Positions 1 to 8,600 of a stretch of DNA of 64,000 nucleotides are shown piece by piece. The position numbers were made by a program, and so were the translations under genes. The DNA lies in the NCBI RefSeq assembly GCF_008933165.1, contig NZ_WBVQ01000001.1:124001-188000 (forward strand). Direction: 5' to 3'. The first letter of the stretch is position 1; the number at the start of each line of letters is the position of its first letter. The stretch comes from Phaeocystidibacter marisrubri (GTDB lineage: Bacteria; Bacteroidota; Bacteroidia; Flavobacteriales; Schleiferiaceae). Below the pieces are notes generated by a model. The model searched no databases. It was given only the letters and a program-made list of their open reading frames with translations, and was not told where the DNA came from.

Positions 1-267
1 CCGGGGATGTCTACTCAGTTCCAATTCACTCCTTCATTGACCACTGCTGAAATGCGTCAAGACGCTGGCATCATTGAGAAGGTGAATCGCATCAACGCAA
101 TTCGCGCTGAAGCTGGAAAAGACGCCTACGAATTCGACTACGTATTGTTGTGTAATAAGATCTGTGGAGCTTCACACTACAACATGCGTTTCCCGATTAC
201 TGTAGTTACTCCTGAGGAGTACGACGAATGGATTTCAGAACAAACGACTTTCGCTGAAGCTCAATAA
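1..267 (+). CDS. ctaC: Cytochrome c oxidase subunit II, C-terminal part (5' end outside window)
   Basis: Only the C-terminal periplasmic CuA domain is present; the reading frame is open through base 1, so the gene starts upstream. This subunit accepts electrons from cytochrome c at the binuclear CuA centre and passes them to subunit I. The CuA signature is visible as CNKICGASHYNM (codons at about 151-186): two Cys, a His and a Met in the usual spacing. The residue between the cysteines that is normally Glu (its backbone binds CuA and its side chain helps hold Mg) is Lys here. Subunit I follows after 22 bp, so the two are surely co-transcribed. Identification is firm; the N-terminal membrane hairpin cannot be seen. 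Confidence 0.93.
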   Translation, partial: PGMSTQFQFTPSLTTAEMRQDAGIIEKVNRINAIRAEAGKDAYEFDYVLLCNKICGASHYNMRFPITVVTPEEYDEWISEQTTFAEAQ

Positions 268-289
268 GCTTCTCGATTAAGAATATTTA

Positions 290-2083
290 ATGCGTAATAC
301 TATGTCGGCAGAAGCACACGCACACGACGAACACCACGAGCATCATCAGACCTTCTTTACGAAGTACGTGTTCAGCACGGACCATAAGATGATTGCGAAG
401 CAATTCTTGATCACGGGTATGATCATGGGTATTATTGGTGTTGCCATGTCCCTTCTTTTCCGTCTTCAACTAGCTTGGCCAGGTGAACCAATGCCTATCC
501 TCAATACTCTATTGGGCGATAAGTTTGCTCCAGGTGGAGTTATGGATCCAAACATCTACTTAGCCCTTGTAACGATTCACGGTACCATTATGGTGTTCTT
601 CGTGTTGACTGCAGGCTTGAGTGGAACGTTCTCGAACCTCCTTATTCCATTGCAGATTGGTGCACGTGATATGGCGTCTGGATTCCTCAACATGCTTTCA
701 TATTGGTTCTTCTTTGCGTCGAGTGTGGTCATGTTGGCTTCTCTCTTTGTTGAAGCTGGGCCAGCCTCTGCAGGTTGGACTATTTATCCACCATTGAGTG
801 CGCTAGAAACAGCGATCCCTGGTTCCGGTATGGGTATGACACTTTGGTTGGTGTCTATGACACTCTTCATCGTTTCATCTTTGATGGGTTCATTGAACTA
901 TATCGTTACGATTTTGAACTTGCGTACAAAGGGTATGAGCATGACTCGTCTTCCTTTGACAATCTGGGCCTTCTTTGTAACAGCAATTCTTGGTGTTCTT
1001 TCCTTCCCTGTTTTGTTGAGTGCAGCCCTTTTGCTTGTATTCGACCGTAGCTTTGGAACTAGCTTCTACCTTTCTGACATCATGTTGGGTAGTGAGTTAT
1101 TGACAAACCAAGGTGGTAGCCCTGTACTTTTCGAACACTTGTTCTGGTTCTTGGGTCACCCTGAAGTTTACATCATCCTTCTTCCTGCGTTGGGTATCAC
1201 TTCAGAAGTAATTTCTACTAACGCTCGTAAGCCAATCTTCGGTTACCGCGCGATGGTAGGTTCGATCTTGGCCATTGCATTCCTTTCGTTTATCGTTTGG
1301 GGTCACCATATGTTCGTGACAGGTATGAGTCCTTTCTTGGGTTCTGTCTTTACCTTCACCACATTGTTGATTGCGATTCCGTCGGCTGTAAAAGCATTTA
1401 ACTACATCACTACCTTGTGGAAAGGTAACTTGCAGTTTACACCTGCGATGTTGTTCTCGGTTGGTTTGGTATCCACATTCGTTGCCGGTGGTCTTACAGG
1501 TATTATTCTTGGTGACTCTGCATTGGATATCGCCGTTCACGATACATACTTCGTAGTGGGGCACTTCCACATTGTAATGGGACTATCTGCTATCTTCGGT
1601 ATGTTCGCCGGTGTTTACCACTGGTTCCCTAAGATGTTCGGCAGAAGAATGAATAAGATGTTGGGTTATATCCACTTCTGGGTGACGTTTGTGTGTGCCT
1701 ATGGAGTATTCTTCCCAATGCACTTTACAGGTATGGCTGGTTTACCACGTCGTTACTTTGAGAACACTAACTTCCCAATGTTTGATGACCTTCAAGACAT
1801 CAACATCTTGATTACTGTCTTTGCTATCATTGGTGGTTTGGCACAGGTGTTCTTCATCTTCAACTTCTTCTACAGTGCACTTCGTGGTCCAAAGAGTTCT
1901 CAAAACCCTTGGAGAGCGAATACTTTGGAATGGACAACTCCGGTTGAGCATATCCACGGTAACTGGCCAGGAGAAATTCCAGAAGTTCACCGTTGGGCTT
2001 ACGATTACAGCAAGCCAGGTGCCGATGAGGATTTCATTCCTCAAACCGTTGCACTCCGACCAGGTGAAACATCAGGACACTGA
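290..2083 (+). CDS. ctaD: Cytochrome c oxidase subunit I (A1-type heme-copper oxidase)
   Basis: This 597-residue polytopic protein is the catalytic subunit that reduces O2 to water and pumps protons. All expected ligands are visible: His97 (heme a) in TIHGTIMVFF, the CuB His290 and cross-linked Tyr294 in GHPEVY, the CuB pair His339-His340, and the heme ligands in HDTYFVVGHFHIVM (His425, His427). Glu292 inside GHPEVY marks an A1-type D-channel. The N-terminus is rich in His (six between residues 10 and 19). A second start four codons downstream (ATG at 302) is equally possible. Subunits III and IV are not here but at 24-26 kb, so the oxidase genes are split over two loci. Confidence 0.97.
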   Translation: MRNTMSAEAHAHDEHHEHHQTFFTKYVFSTDHKMIAKQFLITGMIMGIIGVAMSLLFRLQLAWPGEPMPILNTLLGDKFAPGGVMDPNIYLALVTIHGTIMVFFVLTAGLSGTFSNLLIPLQIGARDMASGFLNMLSYWFFFASSVVMLASLFVEAGPASAGWTIYPPLSALETAIPGSGMGMTLWLVSMTLFIVSSLMGSLNYIVTILNLRTKGMSMTRLPLTIWAFFVTAILGVLSFPVLLSAALLLVFDRSFGTSFYLSDIMLGSELLTNQGGSPVLFEHLFWFLGHPEVYIILLPALGITSEVISTNARKPIFGYRAMVGSILAIAFLSFIVWGHHMFVTGMSPFLGSVFTFTTLLIAIPSAVKAFNYITTLWKGNLQFTPAMLFSVGLVSTFVAGGLTGIILGDSALDIAVHDTYFVVGHFHIVMGLSAIFGMFAGVYHWFPKMFGRRMNKMLGYIHFWVTFVCAYGVFFPMHFTGMAGLPRRYFENTNFPMFDDLQDINILITVFAIIGGLAQVFFIFNFFYSALRGPKSSQNPWRANTLEWTTPVEHIHGNWPGEIPEVHRWAYDYSKPGADEDFIPQTVALRPGETSGH

Positions 2084-2098
2084 TATTATCCTACTACT

Positions 2099-2141
2099 CA
2101 ATACAAGAAGGGCTCCGAATTTCGGAGCCCTTCTTGTATTG
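2099..2141. terminator. Bidirectional terminator between ctaD and the HTH gene
   Basis: A perfect 21-bp inverted repeat (2099-2119 and 2121-2141) with the core AAGGGCTCCGAA/TTCGGAGCCCTT lies between two convergent genes. A-rich and T-rich edges on both sides make it suitable for both strands. It starts 16 bp after the ctaD stop and ends 7 bp before the stop of the opposing gene. Confidence 0.85.
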
Positions 2142-2147
2142 CTATAC

Positions 2148-3140
2148 CTAATAGTATTTCAGATCGATGTCCAGAATCTTCTGCATAGCAGATACTTGAT
2201 CTCGGAGTTTTCTGAAGAATTCAGATCTCTGCTTTTCTGCACTGCCCGATATCAATACCCCCAAGTTGGCGTGTTGCTTGAATGCTCTTTCGTACTCTTC
2301 GCAAAAATTTGGATTGGTGGTGTGCACAAAGTTGATCCCGTTAAAGGCTACCCAAGCAATTCGGTTTTCACCTAACACCGCAAGAGCTCCATTGGACATC
2401 ATGAGGAAATCACAAGAGTACAATTCAGCCTTGATATTGTCCTTCTTTTCGTTTTCTCGGGCTCTGTACTCTCTTTCATCAATCACTTGTGCTACGTCCT
2501 CTAAAACGCGTTTGGCGTCTTGTTGACGTAGTAAGCCCGACTTGTAGTAGTACTGAATTTGTTCAAAAACGTTAGCCATGGTCCTGGGTGTCCATATCTC
2601 CGAGGTCGACAAGTCGTAATACGTTTGGTTGAGTTGATAACCCAAATCCGTGATCTTTTCGGGTACTTTATCAAAGTCGAATACTTCGTTTTTTTCCAGA
2701 AAGTCAGATCCAGAGTCTTTCAACCACACCAAAGTCTTGAATGCACCAAGGGAGGGAAATCGATAATAGAAGAAGAGAGGTAGGTCCCTAGCTGCATAGT
2801 ATAAGGTGGCCTCCGGCATATTGCGAAGTGCTTGAAGTTGCGCCAAGGTGTTGTGGAAATAAATCTCTAACGAGTCTATCGACACAACGTCTTGTGTCTT
2901 TTTGAAGATCACTGCCTGACTGGGATCTGAATACATCGCTTCATCGAGTGAAATGCGATACTGAGAACACAAGGTGGTAATGTCTTCTATGGTAAAGGGG
3001 CTGTCGGCTTTTATTTTGCGATAGGCCGAAGCAGTTGAACAGCCGAGTACGGCAGCGATTTGCTCAGCGGGCTTAGTGTTCTTGGGAAGTTGGCGGAGCA
3101 ATACTTTCACAAAAGCCAACTGAAATGTGTTTGAAGTCAT
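2148..3140 (-). CDS. Helix-turn-helix protein with a large unknown C-terminal region
   Basis: A 330-residue soluble protein. Residues about 20-65 look like a helix-turn-helix (AEQIAAVLGCSTASAYRKI, then a segment about choosing ordered steps TIEDITTLCSQY), resembling the BetR-like N-terminal domains found in many Bacteroidota proteins. The remaining 260 residues are helical, mixed in charge, and match no family I recognise; there is no signal peptide or membrane segment. It is monocistronic: a terminator lies beyond its stop, and five operator-like repeats lie directly upstream of its start. The natural reading is a self-regulated transcription factor, possibly sensing something through its C-terminal region, but the ligand and targets are unknown. 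Confidence 0.72.
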   Translation of the reverse strand: MTSNTFQLAFVKVLLRQLPKNTKPAEQIAAVLGCSTASAYRKIKADSPFTIEDITTLCSQYRISLDEAMYSDPSQAVIFKKTQDVVSIDSLEIYFHNTLAQLQALRNMPEATLYYAARDLPLFFYYRFPSLGAFKTLVWLKDSGSDFLEKNEVFDFDKVPEKITDLGYQLNQTYYDLSTSEIWTPRTMANVFEQIQYYYKSGLLRQQDAKRVLEDVAQVIDEREYRARENEKKDNIKAELYSCDFLMMSNGALAVLGENRIAWVAFNGINFVHTTNPNFCEEYERAFKQHANLGVLISGSAEKQRSEFFRKLRDQVSAMQKILDIDLKYY

Positions 3141-3147
3141 AGAATCT

Positions 3148-3297
3148 TTCTCACTGTATGTGAATTAAGATATAAATTTTCTCACGCTATGCGAAAGTAT
3201 TCATGAAATCATTTAAAAATCGCATGTGGTGCGAAAATTAAAGTTTGTATTTGCGTATTTCGCAAATAACGAAGACGATTGTCGCATGCGGTGAGAA
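3148..3297. promoter_or_regulatory. Phased array of operator-like repeats upstream of the HTH gene
   Basis: Four copies fit the 16-bp pattern TTCKCACNNNATGYGA: 3148-3163 and 3179-3194 on the plus strand, 3220-3235 and 3282-3297 on the minus strand. A fifth, related palindrome with 8-bp arms TATTTGCG/CGCAAATA lies at 3248-3268. Starts are spaced about 31, 41, 30 and 32 bp, close to 3, 4, 3 and 3 helical turns, so all would face one side of the DNA. Sites 1 and 2 overlap the likely leftward promoter (a TATCTTAA element read on the minus strand at 3172-3165); the last site covers the -33 region of the rightward promoter. Binding by the adjacent HTH protein is inference. Confidence 0.7.
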
Positions 3298-3317
3298 TAT
3301 GCTGTTTTGAGGTACAG

Positions 3318-3325
3318 TATATTTG
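3318..3325 (+). promoter_or_regulatory. Rightward -7 promoter element TATATTTG
   Basis: This octamer matches the Bacteroidota -7 consensus TAnnTTTG exactly. No TTTG is seen at the -33 position; instead the fourth 16-bp repeat (3282-3297) ends there, suggesting activation or repression through it. Transcription would start near 3332, ahead of the candidate small RNA. Confidence 0.55.
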
Positions 3326-3331
3326 TCACAC

Positions 3332-3456
3332 CAATAAGGTCATTAAGGCCTCACCACCAAACTGGAGTTCTACGCTCTCTCACTGACCGCATATAGATAC
3401 TCCTATTCCTGAGCACAAAAGGCTCGTATCATATGGATGCGGGCCTTTGCTTTTTG
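3332..3456 (+). ncRNA. Candidate small RNA (about 125 nt) or terminated leader ahead of ruvB
   Basis: The stretch lies between an exact -7 element (3318-3325) and an intrinsic terminator (3418-3455), and holds no credible open reading frame. I do not recognise it as 6S, tmRNA, SRP RNA or RNase P RNA. It could be an independent small RNA under control of the HTH protein, or a leader whose terminator attenuates read-through into ruvB at 3503. The start point is an estimate from the promoter. Confidence 0.45.
3418..3455 (+). terminator. Rho-independent terminator of the candidate small RNA
   Basis: A 13-bp stem (3418-3430 with 3436-3448, loop ATATG) is complete only if two U-G pairs are allowed, which holds for the plus-strand RNA but gives A-C mismatches on the minus strand. 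It is followed by GCTTTTT. An alternative outer stem CACAAAA/TTTTGTG (3414-3420 with 3452-3458) is also possible. Confidence 0.7.
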
Positions 3457-3502
3457 TGACCCATCCTGTTCACATCATCGCGAGTTTGGCTATTTTTAGC
3501 CC

Positions 3503-4528
3503 ATGGATAGATTGCTAGACGGAGACGAGAGCGGTTTTTCACCTGAAGAACTGGATCTAGAGAAGAAGCTTAGGCCGGCGTCGTTTGACGACTTTGCTGG
3601 ACAGGATAAGGTTCTCGACAACTTGCGTGTCTTCGTTGCGGCGGCAAAGGGAAGAGGTGAAGCGTTGGATCACGTCCTTCTACATGGCCCTCCAGGTTTG
3701 GGAAAAACCACCTTGGCCAATATCATTGCCAATGAGCTCGGCGTGGGGATTAAGATTACCAGCGGGCCTGTATTGGACAAACCAGGTGATTTGGCCGGAC
3801 TACTGACCAATTTAGAGGAGAATGATGTCCTCTTCATTGACGAAATACATCGATTGAGCCCTATTGTAGAAGAGTACTTGTATTCCGCAATGGAGGATTA
3901 TAAGATCGATATCATGATAGAAACGGGACCCAATGCAAGATCGGTTCAGATTGGATTGAATCCGTTTACCTTGGTCGGTGCAACTACCCGTTCAGGTTTA
4001 TTGACCTCTCCACTTCGGGCACGTTTTGGGATCAACTCCCGACTCGAATATTATTCAACGGAACTCTTGTCCAACATCGTCGAACGATCGGCAATCATCC
4101 TAAATGTGCCAATGTCAGCTGATGCATCGGTAGAAATAGCGAGAAGAAGTAGAGGAACACCGAGAATCGCCAATGCATTATTGCGTCGTGTAAGAGACTT
4201 TGCACAGGTGAAGGGCAACGGATCCATTGATGTTGAAATCGCTCAGTACGGTTTGAATGCACTAGATGTAGATGAACACGGATTGGACGACATGGACAAC
4301 AAGATATTGACGTCCATTATCGATAAGTTTAGAGGTGGACCTGTTGGATTGAACACCTTGGCAACGGCTGTTTCAGAACAAGCCGACACCTTGGAAGAAG
4401 TGTATGAGCCCTACCTCATTAAGGAAGGATACTTAGTTCGTACCCCTAGAGGCCGAATGACCACGGATAAGGCGTACAAGCACTTGGGTAGAAAGCGCCC
4501 TGCGGATCAAAGAGGTCTTTTCGATTGA
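3503..4528 (+). CDS. ruvB: Holliday junction branch migration ATPase RuvB
   Basis: The 341-residue motor drives Holliday junction branch migration with RuvA during recombinational repair. The AAA+ signatures are clear: Walker [10 protein letters not shown] (62-70), Walker B FIDEIH (111-116), and the sensor region [18 protein letters not shown], followed by the winged-helix C-terminus with [16 protein letters not shown]. Length is normal for the family. The stop overlaps the start of queG, so the two are translationally coupled. Its partner ruvA is 8 kb away at 12080 next to sprA rather than adjacent, as often in Bacteroidota. Confidence 0.97.
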   Translation: MDRLLDGDESGFSPEELDLEKKLRPASFDDFAGQDKVLDNLRVFVAAAKGRGEALDHVLLHGPPGLGKTTLANIIANELGVGIKITSGPVLDKPGDLAGLLTNLEENDVLFIDEIHRLSPIVEEYLYSAMEDYKIDIMIETGPNARSVQIGLNPFTLVGATTRSGLLTSPLRARFGINSRLEYYSTELLSNIVERSAIILNVPMSADASVEIARRSRGTPRIANALLRRVRDFAQVKGNGSIDVEIAQYGLNALDVDEHGLDDMDNKILTSIIDKFRGGPVGLNTLATAVSEQADTLEEVYEPYLIKEGYLVRTPRGRMTTDKAYKHLGRKRPADQRGLFD

Positions 4529-5451
4529 TGACGCTTCGCGAAAGATCAGAGCTCATTAAGCGCAAAGCTTCAGAGTTGGGTTTTGCTGGATGCGGTATTT
4601 CTCCTGCTGGTTTTTTAGAAGAGGAAGCTCCCCGACTGGAGAAGTGGTTGCGAGATGGTAATCACGGAACCATGGGATGGATGGAGAATCACTTCGACAA
4701 ACGCCTTGATCCAACCTTGCTCGTTCCTGGAGCAAAGAGCGTGATCAGCTTCACTTTGAATTACTTTCCTGAAAGCGTTCAGTCGGATGCCAACGCCCCT
4801 AAAATTGCGAAGTATGCCTATGGCGAGGATTATCACTTCGTCATTAAAGATAAGCTCCGGGAAATGGTCGATTTCATTAAGTCTACCATTGGAGATGTAG
4901 AAGGAAGAGCATTTGTGGACTCTGCACCTGTTCTCGATCGTGCTTGGGCGGCAAAGAGCGGATTGGGTTGGATTGGAAAGCACAGTCTCTTACTGACGAA
5001 GAAATCAGGATCTTTCTTTTTTATTGGGGAACTGATTTTGGATTTGGAGTTAGAACCAGATGGACCGACTACTGATCACTGTGGGTCATGTACGGCATGC
5101 ATGGATGCTTGTCCAACCGATGCGATCACCGCTCCTTACGTGGTAGATTCTAACAAGTGTATTTCCTACTTGACGATTGAATTAAGGGATGCTATTCCAG
5201 AGTCGTTTGCAGGTGAAATGAACGATTGGGCCTTTGGATGCGATGTTTGTCAGGATGTTTGTCCTTGGAATCGCTTCTCCAAACCGCATTCTGAACCGAG
5301 ATTTAATCCCAGAGATGGAATGCTAGAAATGAGTAGGGAAGAGTGGATGGATATCTCCGTTGATGTTTTCAACGAGATTTTTCGAAAATCCGCAGTGAAG
5401 CGAACAAAGTATGAAGGCTTGATGAGAAACTTGAAATTTCTTCAGAAGTAA
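4528..5451 (+). CDS. queG: Epoxyqueuosine reductase QueG
   Basis: A cobalamin-dependent iron-sulfur enzyme that reduces epoxyqueuosine to queuosine in tRNA, in the cytoplasm. The catalytic-Asp motif [11 protein letters not shown] begins near residue 130. Two [4Fe-4S] clusters are indicated by Cys185, 188, 191, 195 ([12 protein letters not shown]) and Cys238, 241, 245 ([10 protein letters not shown]). I chose the ATG at 4528, which shares its A with the ruvB stop TGA; a TTG one codon earlier is possible. The 3' end overlaps the convergent barrel gene by 10 bp. A queD-like gene occurs at 45 kb in the same window. Confidence 0.95.
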   Translation: MTLRERSELIKRKASELGFAGCGISPAGFLEEEAPRLEKWLRDGNHGTMGWMENHFDKRLDPTLLVPGAKSVISFTLNYFPESVQSDANAPKIAKYAYGEDYHFVIKDKLREMVDFIKSTIGDVEGRAFVDSAPVLDRAWAAKSGLGWIGKHSLLLTKKSGSFFFIGELILDLELEPDGPTTDHCGSCTACMDACPTDAITAPYVVDSNKCISYLTIELRDAIPESFAGEMNDWAFGCDVCQDVCPWNRFSKPHSEPRFNPRDGMLEMSREEWMDISVDVFNEIFRKSAVKRTKYEGLMRNLKFLQK

Positions 5452-6047
5452 AAATACAGAGCCATAGCAATTGTCACGGAATGCTTCCCTTTGATCCAAT
5501 CATCAAAAAGTCCTGGACCTCTATAAACGATTCTCCCGTCTTGAATTCTACTCAAACTGTAATGTGACCTCAAGTTGATGATCGTCGCATCAGTGAGCTT
5601 ATAACTCACTCCTAGGATGCTGTTCAATACCAAAGGGTAGTACGCAGGATCTGGCTCGTAGCTCCCATACAGATTACTCTCTTTGGTAATGATGTTTAAA
5701 TCTGCCGAAAGCCCGCCTTCAAACACCAATCGTTTGTAATTGTATTGGGCAATGAGAGGAATGGAGATTTGATGTAAATCTGCGCGGAAGAGGTTGCTGG
5801 TGTCGGATACCGGTTCTCTAGAACCTCTCCAGATGTACATCAACTCCAATTGTCCAGCCCACTTTCCTCCGAGGTCACGGTTGGTGAAGAAACCTGCTTG
5901 AAGGCCGATGTGGTCATATCCCCCTAAGCCATCTCCGTCAATTTGATTAGCGGTGATACCTAGTTGGAATCCCCCAGAAAAATACTGGCTCCTCGCGGTT
6001 AGTGAAACCAGGAGGAGCCAGAGGAATATGAGTGTTTTTTGGATCAT
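5442..6047 (-). CDS. Outer membrane beta-barrel protein (PorT-like fold)
   Basis: A 201-residue protein with a signal peptide (residues 1 to about 20, ending TARSQ) and alternating hydrophobic/polar strands ending in an aromatic residue (ALYFYF), as expected for an outer membrane beta-barrel. It belongs to the general small-barrel group of Bacteroidota; no specific function is visible. Its ATG overlaps the stop of the upstream Omp28 lipoprotein gene (ATGA), making it the last gene of the thiol-redox cluster. Its 3' end overlaps queG by 10 bp, leaving no room for a classical terminator. Confidence 0.8.
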   Translation of the reverse strand: MIQKTLIFLWLLLVSLTARSQYFSGGFQLGITANQIDGDGLGGYDHIGLQAGFFTNRDLGGKWAGQLELMYIWRGSREPVSDTSNLFRADLHQISIPLIAQYNYKRLVFEGGLSADLNIITKESNLYGSYEPDPAYYPLVLNSILGVSYKLTDATIINLRSHYSLSRIQDGRIVYRGPGLFDDWIKGKHSVTIAMALYFYF

Positions 6048-6889
6048 TGAACGTCTTCAGAGATAACTTGCATTACTTCTTGATTGGCATCATCAATCAC
6101 TAGGCAAATTACTTTCAGATTGCTAGTATTCCAACTAGCGTCCAAGGCCGTGGTATAGTTGACATCAAAAGAAGCGCTATCTGAAATCGCGCCACTTGCC
6201 AAGGCGTCGCCCATAGGCTGTGTGATGGCCTTTCGAAGAACGTTGTGGTGAACGTAGTTCGCATCACGTGTGTCGTCTGGCATAAGTTGCGGAGCTACCA
6301 CGTCATTTTCAACGAGGTAGATGGCAATTTTATAAGTGCCGTTTTGGTCGCCTATAAAGGTAACTGTGGCATCTGTCAGTAAATTCGATCCAGAAACCGT
6401 TCCCGTTGCTTCAATTTTGGCAATGGCCAGTTGGTCAATCAAAGCCGCAGATTCACCGGCCCATGAATTATAGAGCTTAAAGTGGCTAATGCCAGTTCCG
6501 GTATAATCCAAACGGCTTACCATTCCAATGGGCTGAGCGGGAACTCCTCCAAAGAAGGAAGCGATAGCATCACCATCTGCCGTTCTAAAATCAGTTGGAT
6601 AATCAGGAGGTAGTGGTGCCGTGAACTCAGATGGCCCTGAATGGATACCAATTGCAACGACTCTGTCTCCGTACAAATCAGTGATTTGTTCTATGGCCTT
6701 TGAAGCCTTTGGACAGTTCTTGCAACGGTGTCCGGTGAAGTCTTCGATGAGAACATTACGGTACACGGTATCGTTGCTCGGAGGGTTTACTACTCCGCCA
6801 TCCTTCAATGGATCTTCAATTACGTCACAACTCATTATTCCGAAGATGAATGAGGTGAAGATGGCAACAGGAATCAATAATTTCTTCAT
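6044..6889 (-). CDS. Omp28-related lipoprotein with thioredoxin-like CxxC
   Basis: A 281-residue predicted lipoprotein: signal peptide with lipobox GIMSC (Cys21), a short linker, then a thioredoxin-like region with EDFTGHRCKNCPKA (Cys56 and Cys59). The Omp28 family is named after a Porphyromonas outer membrane protein; the CxxC suggests thiol-disulfide chemistry, but no enzymatic role is established here. The second half is beta-rich. It sits between the DUF6029 barrel and a small barrel gene, and is translationally coupled to the latter. A second Omp28-type protein with a T9SS tail is encoded upstream at 9162-11105. Confidence 0.85.
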   Translation of the reverse strand: MKKLLIPVAIFTSFIFGIMSCDVIEDPLKDGGVVNPPSNDTVYRNVLIEDFTGHRCKNCPKASKAIEQITDLYGDRVVAIGIHSGPSEFTAPLPPDYPTDFRTADGDAIASFFGGVPAQPIGMVSRLDYTGTGISHFKLYNSWAGESAALIDQLAIAKIEATGTVSGSNLLTDATVTFIGDQNGTYKIAIYLVENDVVAPQLMPDDTRDANYVHHNVLRKAITQPMGDALASGAISDSASFDVNYTTALDASWNTSNLKVICLVIDDANQEVMQVISEDVQ

Positions 6890-6908
6890 GATCTTTCTTC
6901 GTTTCCCG

Positions 6909-8600
6909 TTAGAAATTGGTGGTTACAGAGAGGCTCAAACCGTTGCTTGGAGGAACCACTCGACAGATGCCGCCCACACAGAAGATACCCGCTTGTTGTC
7001 TACCGTAACTCATTTGAATACGGGTTTGTCCCGAGTAGTAAGTTACAGATCCTATTGGATAAGTTAGACGTTGAGCTGGGTCAGTATGACCGTAATTGTG
7101 AATGGTTTGCATGGAGAAGAACCAGTGAGGGCTCCATCCGTATTCCAGCAAAACCATGGCCATGTCACCACGGTATTGATCAGAGAATGCTCCCTGCAAT
7201 TCCATACGTATGCTATGTTGTGGACGATAGTTCCAGATCAATTCGACCACACCTGCGTTCACAAATGCAATTTCTTGAACGTTAGGATTATTCATCACCA
7301 CTTGGTCTGCTACACCATCTTCCAAAACAGACTTGTTGTAGAAGAAGTTGTAGTATGTACCGATCACCTTCCATTCGCGTGAAATCTTCTTGCGAATTTC
7401 AATGTCGAAGTCGGTGTAATAGTGCACTTGTCCCTGCTTGAACCAGTCGGTTTTGTAACCATCTGTTCCCGCTTCTCCGATCGGCACACCAGGCTCCACT
7501 TCTTCTTTGTAAAGACTATAAGCATCGGCATAATTCACGGTAACGAGTGTTCCGTATTTGCCACCGAGCAGGGTGCTGCGATCAAACTTGTAGCTCACCT
7601 GAATTTGTCGACCAACCTCTCCATTGATTTGCGTTGCATAAGGGAAGAGGGCTGGAAGGGAATAGGTGTGCAGCTTGGTGGTAGGAGGAAGGTAGTTGAT
7701 AAACGCTTCGAATTCCTTGCCATTGCGATCGCTGCGGAAAGCCATGTTGTCGATTCGCTTAAAGCTCGCAATAATTCCCAAACCGCGTTGGGTATAGGTG
7801 AGCGTAGACAATAAACCTTGGCCATCGCGGAAGATATTACCATTGTCAGCCGATGGGTCATTTGCCTTGTAAACGTATTCGGTGTTCCAAATAAACCCTC
7901 CGCGTTGTACCGTTAGTCGACCAGCACCAGCCCCTACGTTTTCTGGTAGGTTGTAGAAAGGATCGTTGGCCGATTGGTACTTACTCACAAAGCTACCACC
8001 AATGGTAAAGCGCCACTTGTTTTCCGCCATGGCGGGAATGGCTTCGTTCAGGCTCATGTTTGCATCTAGACCGCGAACAACGCCTGGGGCTTTGTCGAAA
8101 TAAACGCGTTGCTTTCCGATCACGCCTGTAAGTTGTAGACCCTTCATCGGAGCGTATTTCAATCGAACACCATCCATCACGTTATCCAGACCGAGGCCGC
8201 GCTCTTCGTAAGCGCGGAAGATCATACCCGAACCAAACTGCTCGTAAAAGTTACCTACCGTAACATCCAATCCATCTTTCACAAATTGGAGGTAGCGGTA
8301 AGTAATGCCTTCCCCGGTATATCCAGTTGGGAAGCCAAGAATTACGTTTTGATAGTTCTCGTAGCGCAAACCTGCGCGGAAGTTTCCGTGAGAATAATTG
8401 AAGTTGGCGAAACCTTGACCTAGGAATCTTTCATCGGGGTAGAATTCCCCTAATGGGTCAATAGATTTATCGCGAACGTATAGTTGACCATCAAACTGGA
8501 AGTTCCCATGGAGGGTTCCCCAGTTCTCTTGGTTTTCTTGCGCATGTAGACTTTGGAATCCGGCAAGGATGCCAAGTCCAAGGAGTAGTTTCTTCTTCAC
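6909..8600 (-). CDS. DUF6029-type outer membrane beta-barrel protein
   Basis: A 563-residue protein with a signal peptide (cleavage near LHAQ, residue 21) followed by many amphipathic strands ending in SLSVTTNF, consistent with a large outer membrane barrel. I match it to the DUF6029 family of Bacteroidota, which has no known function. The start is GTG, overlapping the TAG stop of the upstream TlpA-like gene by one base (TAGTG), so expression is coupled. The surrounding genes encode thiol-redox proteins, so this barrel may be a partner or substrate of that chemistry; that is inference. Confidence 0.82.
   Translation of the reverse strand: MKKKLLLGLGILAGFQSLHAQENQENWGTLHGNFQFDGQLYVRDKSIDPLGEFYPDERFLGQGFANFNYSHGNFRAGLRYENYQNVILGFPTGYTGEGITYRYLQFVKDGLDVTVGNFYEQFGSGMIFRAYEERGLGLDNVMDGVRLKYAPMKGLQLTGVIGKQRVYFDKAPGVVRGLDANMSLNEAIPAMAENKWRFTIGGSFVSKYQSANDPFYNLPENVGAGAGRLTVQRGGFIWNTEYVYKANDPSADNGNIFRDGQGLLSTLTYTQRGLGIIASFKRIDNMAFRSDRNGKEFEAFINYLPPTTKLHTYSLPALFPYATQINGEVGRQIQVSYKFDRSTLLGGKYGTLVTVNYADAYSLYKEEVEPGVPIGEAGTDGYKTDWFKQGQVHYYTDFDIEIRKKISREWKVIGTYYNFFYNKSVLEDGVADQVVMNNPNVQEIAFVNAGVVELIWNYRPQHSIRMELQGAFSDQYRGDMAMVLLEYGWSPHWFFSMQTIHNYGHTDPAQRLTYPIGSVTYYSGQTRIQMSYGRQQAGIFCVGGICRVVPPSNGLSLSVTTNF

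Noticed and set aside
1202-1570. Long minus-strand open frame inside ctaD
   Set aside because: It lies opposite the conserved catalytic core of subunit I and its translation is Cys/Arg/His-rich low-quality sequence; it is a coding shadow.
3301-3502. tRNA, 6S, tmRNA or SRP RNA in the ruvB upstream region
   Set aside because: No acceptor-stem pair, CCA end, tetraloop or GGAAG-type SRP motif is seen; only an unassigned RNA with a terminator remains possible.
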